A DNA stretch of 64,000 nt from the NCBI RefSeq assembly GCF_031451695.1, contig NZ_JARWAM010000002.1, forward strand, positions 62,001 to 126,000, in the 5' to 3' direction. The number at the start of each line of letters is the position of its first letter. Position 1 is the stretch's first letter. The stretch comes from Franzmannia qiaohouensis. Lineage in GTDB: Bacteria > Pseudomonadota > Gammaproteobacteria > Pseudomonadales > Halomonadaceae. Below, piece by piece: positions 59,342-64,000 of the stretch. Below the pieces are notes generated by a model. It was not told where the DNA came from. It saw nothing but the letters and a program-made list of their open reading frames with translations, and searched no databases. Both the position numbers and the translations under genes were made by a program.

Positions 59342-61081
59342 TCAACGGGTACCGGCGGCCATCCACTCTTCCATCATCTGGTCGTAGGGGATCGTGGTGC
59401 CCTGCGGCATCTCGTCGTCGAGCTTGGGCTTGGGTGCACCATCCTGCTCGAACCAGTACTCCGCATCCTGCTCGTCATTGAGCACCGGCGCATAGGTCTC
59501 GAAGACGTTGGCCCGTGCCAGGCGCGCCATGATGTCGTCCATCGCCCCTGCCAGGTTGTCGAGACCTTCCTGGGGTGTGACTTCACCGCTCATCACCGGC
59601 GCCAGGTTCTGCCACCACAGCGGGGCCATGCGCGGATAGTCGGGCACGTTGGTGCCAGTCGGCGTCCAGTTGGACTCGTTGGGGCTGCGATAGAACTCCA
59701 CCAGGCCGCCCAGCTTGGGCGCCAGCTCGGTCATCTGATCGGAGAAGATGTCCGACTCGCGGATCGGCGTCAGGCCGTGCATCAGCTTCTCAAGCGACAC
59801 CGACTTGGAGACGGTGAACTGGCCGAACAGCCAGGCCGCCGTGCGGCGGTCCTCCGGGGTGGAGTCGAAGAAGGTCCAGGAGCCCACGTCCTGATAGCCG
59901 ACCTTCATGCCCTCTTCCCAGTACGGCCCCACCGGAGACGGTGCCATGCGCCACTTGGGATTGCCCTCGTCGTCGGTGACCGGCACGCTGGGGTCGGTCA
60001 TGTCGGCGGTGAAGGCGGTATACCAGAAGATCTGCTGGGCGATCTGGCCCTGGGCTGGCACCGGGCCGGCTTCACCGAAGGTCATGCCCTGGGCCTCTTC
60101 CGGGGCGTAGGCGTTGAGCCAGTCCACGGCTTTCTGCATGGCGAACACCGAGGCCGGCGCATTGGTGCCGCCGCCGCGGGTCACGCTGGCGCCCACCGGA
60201 CGGCTCTCTTCGTCGACGCGAATGCCCCAGTCATCCACCGGGTTACCAAACGGCACCCCGGGACTGCCCATGCCGGCCATGGAGAGCCAGGAGTCGTGGA
60301 AACGCCAGCCCAGCGACGGGTCACGGCGACCGTAGTCCATGTGACCGTAGACGCGCTGGCCGTCAATTTCACCAACGTGCTCGGTGAAGAACTCGGCGAT
60401 CTCCTCGTAGGCGGTCCAGTTGGTGGGCACGCCCAGGTCGTAGCCGTAGATGTCGCGGAACTGCTCCTGCAGGTCTTCGCGCTCGAACCAGTCATAGCGG
60501 AACCAGTAGAGGTTGGCGAACTGCTGGGCCGGCAGCTGGTAGATACTGCCGTCCGGACCGGTGGTGTACTGGATGCCAATGAAGTCGTCGAGATCCAGCG
60601 TTGGCGAGGTAAAGTCCGCCCACTCGTTCTCCATGGCCTCGGAAAGGTTGATGGTGGTGCCGTAACGGATATGCGTGCCGATGGCGTCGGAGTCGTTGAT
60701 GAAGCCGTCGTAGATGCTGTTGCCCGACTGCATCTGGTTCTGCATGGTATCGACCAGATCACCCTCGTTGATGATGTTGTGGGTGACCTCGATACCGGTC
60801 AGCTCTGTGAAGGCCTCGGCCAGCACATCACGCTCGTACTCGTGCGTCGCAAGCCCCTCGGCGACGGTGCTGATCGACATGCCGCGGAACGGCTCCGCCG
60901 CCTCGGCAAACCACAGCAGCTCCTCGATCTGCTCCTCGCGGGACAGCGTCGAATTCTGGAAGTGTTCATCCACCAGCCTTTCGGCGATGGCCCTGGCATC
61001 GTGGTTGTCAGCGTGGAGCGCCGCCGAGGCGAGCATCAGGCTGCTGGCGAGCACCGTCAGTTTCATCCTGGTATGTTTCAT
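59342..61081 (-). CDS. glpV: Glycerol ABC transporter binding protein
   Basis: A 579-residue periplasmic binding protein, larger than usual, with signal MKHTRMKLTVLASSLMLASA...LHA|DNHD. Mature start: RAIAERLVDEHFQNSTLSRE, then EFVEDVLAEAFTELTG-like family 1 sequence and QLPAQQFANLYWFRYDWFER. The large size and order with DUF2160, two permeases and two ATPases match the GlpSTPQUV system of rhizobia, which imports glycerol. ATG at 61081 with GAGGTC; a longer extension is rejected. It is last in the operon, followed by an intrinsic terminator. Confidence 0.88.
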   Translation of the reverse strand: MKHTRMKLTVLASSLMLASAALHADNHDARAIAERLVDEHFQNSTLSREEQIEELLWFAEAAEPFRGMSISTVAEGLATHEYERDVLAEAFTELTGIEVTHNIINEGDLVDTMQNQMQSGNSIYDGFINDSDAIGTHIRYGTTINLSEAMENEWADFTSPTLDLDDFIGIQYTTGPDGSIYQLPAQQFANLYWFRYDWFEREDLQEQFRDIYGYDLGVPTNWTAYEEIAEFFTEHVGEIDGQRVYGHMDYGRRDPSLGWRFHDSWLSMAGMGSPGVPFGNPVDDWGIRVDEESRPVGASVTRGGGTNAPASVFAMQKAVDWLNAYAPEEAQGMTFGEAGPVPAQGQIAQQIFWYTAFTADMTDPSVPVTDDEGNPKWRMAPSPVGPYWEEGMKVGYQDVGSWTFFDSTPEDRRTAAWLFGQFTVSKSVSLEKLMHGLTPIRESDIFSDQMTELAPKLGGLVEFYRSPNESNWTPTGTNVPDYPRMAPLWWQNLAPVMSGEVTPQEGLDNLAGAMDDIMARLARANVFETYAPVLNDEQDAEYWFEQDGAPKPKLDDEMPQGTTIPYDQMMEEWMAAGTR

Positions 61082-61143
61082 GATGACCTCGTTATTGCTT
61101 ATTGTTGTCTTCCTTGACGCGAAATCCATCCGTGTACTTCGTC

Positions 61144-61416
61144 TCACCCCCAGCGCATCAGTATCAGTAGCCAAACCACTGACACGGCCAGGGCGAACCA
61201 GATCGTGATGTCGGTAAAGCCCACCACGATCAGATGAATGTAGGCCGCGCTGAGCAGCCCGATGAACAAGCGATCACCGCGGGTGGTGGCAATCGGCAGA
61301 AAGCCCTTGCGCTCCACCGTGGGTGAGATCACCTCCCAGGCGGTCATGCCGGCGAGAATCGCGGCAATCGTCGAGAAGAACACCGCCGTGGGTAGGGTCC
61401 AGACCATCCAAGCCAT
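61144..61416 (-). CDS. glpU: DUF2160 membrane protein of the glycerol ABC system
   Basis: A 90-residue protein with two transmembrane segments (TLPTAVFFSTIAAILAGMTA and VVGFTDITIWFALAVSVVWL) around a short polar loop VERKGFLPIATTRGDRLF. This matches DUF2160/GlpU, always found in glycerol ABC operons and of unsettled function. It lies 12 nt downstream of glpQ and 62 nt before glpV, all minus strand. Confidence 0.87.
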   Translation of the reverse strand: MAWMVWTLPTAVFFSTIAAILAGMTAWEVISPTVERKGFLPIATTRGDRLFIGLLSAAYIHLIVVGFTDITIWFALAVSVVWLLILMRWG

Positions 61417-61428
61417 CTGCGTATCCCC

Positions 61429-62328
<900 letters not shown>

Positions 62329-62329
62329 A

Positions 62330-63217
62330 TCAGACGCCTCCCCGTTCGGCCTTGTCTTTCTGCATGTTCATGATCGCGGTATAGAACACCCAGCAGACCA
62401 GCAGGATGATCAGGAAATAGATCAGCGAGAATGCCGCCGATGGCCCCAGGTCCTGCTGGCCGATGGCCATGGTGGTCAGCGACTGGCTGAGGAAGGTGGT
62501 ACTGCTCCCCGGCCCGCCGCCGGTCAACACGAAGGGCTCGGCGTAGATCATGAAGGAGTGCATGAAGCGCAACAGCACGCCGATGACCAGCACGTTGGTC
62601 AGCTTGGGCAACTGGATATAGCGGAACACCGCCCACTTGGAGGCCCGATCGATGCGCGCCGCCTGATAGTAGGCCTCGGGGATCGAGCGCAGGCCGCTGT
62701 AGCAGAGCAGCGCAATCAGCGGCGTCCAGTGCCAGACGTCCATCAGGATGATCGTCGCCCAGGCATCCACCGGATCGCGGGTAATGTTGTAGCCGTAGCC
62801 CAGGCCGCGCAGCCCGGCCCCCATCAGGCCGATATCACCGCGGGTGAAGATCTGCCAGATGCTGCCGACCACGTTCCATGGAATCAGCAGCGGCAGGGTG
62901 ATGAGGATCAGCACCGCCGAAGCCTGCCAGCCGCGCTTGGGCATCAACAGTGCAATCCCGATGCCCAGCGGCACCTGGATCGCCAGCACGGTGAACGAGA
63001 AGGCGAACTGACGCAGCAGCGCCGCCTGAAGGCCGGCGTTATTCAGAGTACGCTCGAACCACTCGACCCCCGTAAAGAAGCGGGTGTTGGCGTCGAACAC
63101 GTCCTGCACCGAGTAGTTGACCACCGTCATCAGCGGAATGATCGCCGAGAACGCCACCAGCACCAGCATCGGCAGCACCAGCAGCCAGGCTCTATTGTTA
63201 TATACCTTATTAACCAT
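62330..63217 (-). CDS. glpP: Glycerol ABC transporter permease
   Basis: A 295-residue MalF-type permease, starting MVNKVYNNRAWLLVLPMLVL, with six hydrophobic segments and an EAA loop PEAYYQAARIDRASKWAVFR. ALRYSGLRSI-like text and FMIYAEPFVLTGGGPGSSTTF precede the C-terminal helices. Its ATG overlaps the glpT stop by eight bases. It forms the glycerol channel with GlpQ. Confidence 0.88.
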   Translation of the reverse strand: MVNKVYNNRAWLLVLPMLVLVAFSAIIPLMTVVNYSVQDVFDANTRFFTGVEWFERTLNNAGLQAALLRQFAFSFTVLAIQVPLGIGIALLMPKRGWQASAVLILITLPLLIPWNVVGSIWQIFTRGDIGLMGAGLRGLGYGYNITRDPVDAWATIILMDVWHWTPLIALLCYSGLRSIPEAYYQAARIDRASKWAVFRYIQLPKLTNVLVIGVLLRFMHSFMIYAEPFVLTGGGPGSSTTFLSQSLTTMAIGQQDLGPSAAFSLIYFLIILLVCWVFYTAIMNMQKDKAERGGV

Positions 63218-64000
63218 GCTCCATCTCCACTCGGTATTCGTCGGCGTAGAGCCCCAGCCAGCGCTCGGGGAAACGCAGATAGGCGACCTCGTGCGGCACC
63301 GGCTGATCTTCGTTCAAGCGCACCTTGAACAGCTCGTCTCCCAGGTAGCAGGACATGATGCGGTAGGTGCCCAGGTCCTGGACGTCCTTGACGCTGACCG
63401 CGAGCGCCTGGTCATCGGGCGCATCGGCCACCTCGATGAATTCGGGGCGAATCCCCAGCTTGAGGTTGTCGGTGCCACAGTCCCGCGCGCGGTCGACAAG
63501 ATGCTGGCTCACCGGGATCGCGAGGTCGCCGTACATTAGCGAACCCGAGGTGGCGCTAACGGGAATGAAGTTCATGCCGGGGCTACCAATGAAGTAGCCG
63601 ACGAAGGTGTGCGCGGGCGCTTCGAACAGCTCGGTAGGCGTACCGAACTGCACCACCTGCCCTTCGTACATCACCGCGATCTTGTCTGCGAAGGTCGAGG
63701 CCTCGAGCTGATCGTGGGTGACGTAGATCATGGTGATATTGAACTGCTCGTGGATCTCCTTGAGCTTGCGGCGCAGTTTCCACTTGAGCTGTGGATCGAT
63801 CACCGTCAGCGGCTCATCGAACAGGATCGCCGAGACGTCGTCGCGCACCAGGCCGCGTCCCATGGAGACCTTCTGCTTCTCATCGGCGGTAAGGTTCTTG
63901 GCCTTGCGGGTGAGCTGCGCCGACAGGTCGAGGATATCGGCGATCTCCCTGACCCGCGGCTCGACCTTGCTTTCCGGGGTACCGATATTGCGTAGCGGAA
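63210..64000 (-). CDS. glpT: Glycerol ABC transporter ATPase, truncated by the window edge
   Basis: The C-terminal ~263 residues of an ABC ATPase; the frame is open to 64000, so the start is outside. The signature is degenerate (NLTADEKQKVSMGRGLVRDD in place of LSGGQ). Walker B is ILFDEPLTVIDPQLKWKLR, the switch YVTHDQLEASTFADKI, and the OB domain IRPEFIEVADAPDD. This altered signature is typical of GlpT of the glycerol transporter, which pairs with a second ATPase, GlpS, presumably encoded to the right. It overlaps glpP by eight bases. Confidence 0.87.
   Translation of the reverse strand, partial: PLRNIGTPESKVEPRVREIADILDLSAQLTRKAKNLTADEKQKVSMGRGLVRDDVSAILFDEPLTVIDPQLKWKLRRKLKEIHEQFNITMIYVTHDQLEASTFADKIAVMYEGQVVQFGTPTELFEAPAHTFVGYFIGSPGMNFIPVSATSGSLMYGDLAIPVSQHLVDRARDCGTDNLKLGIRPEFIEVADAPDDQALAVSVKDVQDLGTYRIMSCYLGDELFKVRLNEDQPVPHEVAYLRFPERWLGLYADEYRVEMEHG

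Overview
The window is a GC-rich, densely packed gammaproteobacterial chromosome segment. Gene content and order (cobalamin island, PA0069-type radical SAM, Ugp and Glp glycerol ABC transporters, TRAP/TAXI transporters, many small overlapping operons) suggest a halophilic member of the Halomonadaceae. That placement is an inference from gene families; there is no rRNA gene here. I see no prophage, CRISPR array, tRNA or rRNA.

Layout. 1-487: non-coding, with a ~250 bp internally deleted IS1380-like remnant. 0.5-11 kb, minus strand: a vitamin B12 island. A seven-gene lower-pathway operon (cobT-cbiB-cobD-cobU-cobS-cobC-cobU-like) is followed by a structured inverted repeat, a cobalamin riboswitch and btuB-btuF-btuC-btuD for uptake. 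The adenosyltransferase cobO lies apart at 50.5 kb. 11-17.8 kb: assorted genes (radical SAM with a LexA-like site, TetR with an operator in front of a MipA-type porin, lipoprotein hydrolase, cation efflux, GST, GFA-like protein). 17.9-26.6 kb: a phosphate-scavenging block. A Pho box precedes ugpBAEC, then a GT4 glycosyltransferase, a low-GC GNAT and an inositol-monophosphatase-family gene, with a convergent secreted 5'-nucleotidase. 26.7-34.4 kb: an Fbp-type ABC transporter and a TAXI-TRAP transporter flanking a small PheA-like protein. 34.5-42.4 kb: SDR, DHFR-like protein, EAL-CBS-GGDEF protein, isochorismatase-like hydrolase, nitroreductase, flavocytochrome reductase with a tiny membrane protein, and glutamate dehydrogenase. 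42.4-47.3 kb: divergent PepSY genes, an OmpR-type two-component system and a PhoD-like phosphatase in one overlapping operon, with a direct-repeat regulator site between the PepSY genes. 47.3-50.3 kb: formamidase-amidase-TauE operon. 51-59.3 kb: YajQ, a divergent GNAT/RimK-like ATP-grasp pair, DUF2797/DUF1315, rhomboid, NAD kinase with an ApaH-like phosphatase, an EamA transporter and DUF6314. 59.3-64 kb: a glycerol ABC transporter operon (glpV, glpU, glpQ, glpP, truncated glpT) running off the right edge.

Together the genes describe a scavenging, nutrient-flexible organism: cobalamin salvage and import, Pho-type glycerol-phosphate and nucleotide use, and uptake of glycerol and carboxylates. 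The least explained units are the GNAT/RimK-like pair, the PepSY-two-component-PhoD operon, the glycosyltransferase/phosphatase tail of the ugp operon, the second CobU-like protein, and several tiny membrane or basic ORFs.
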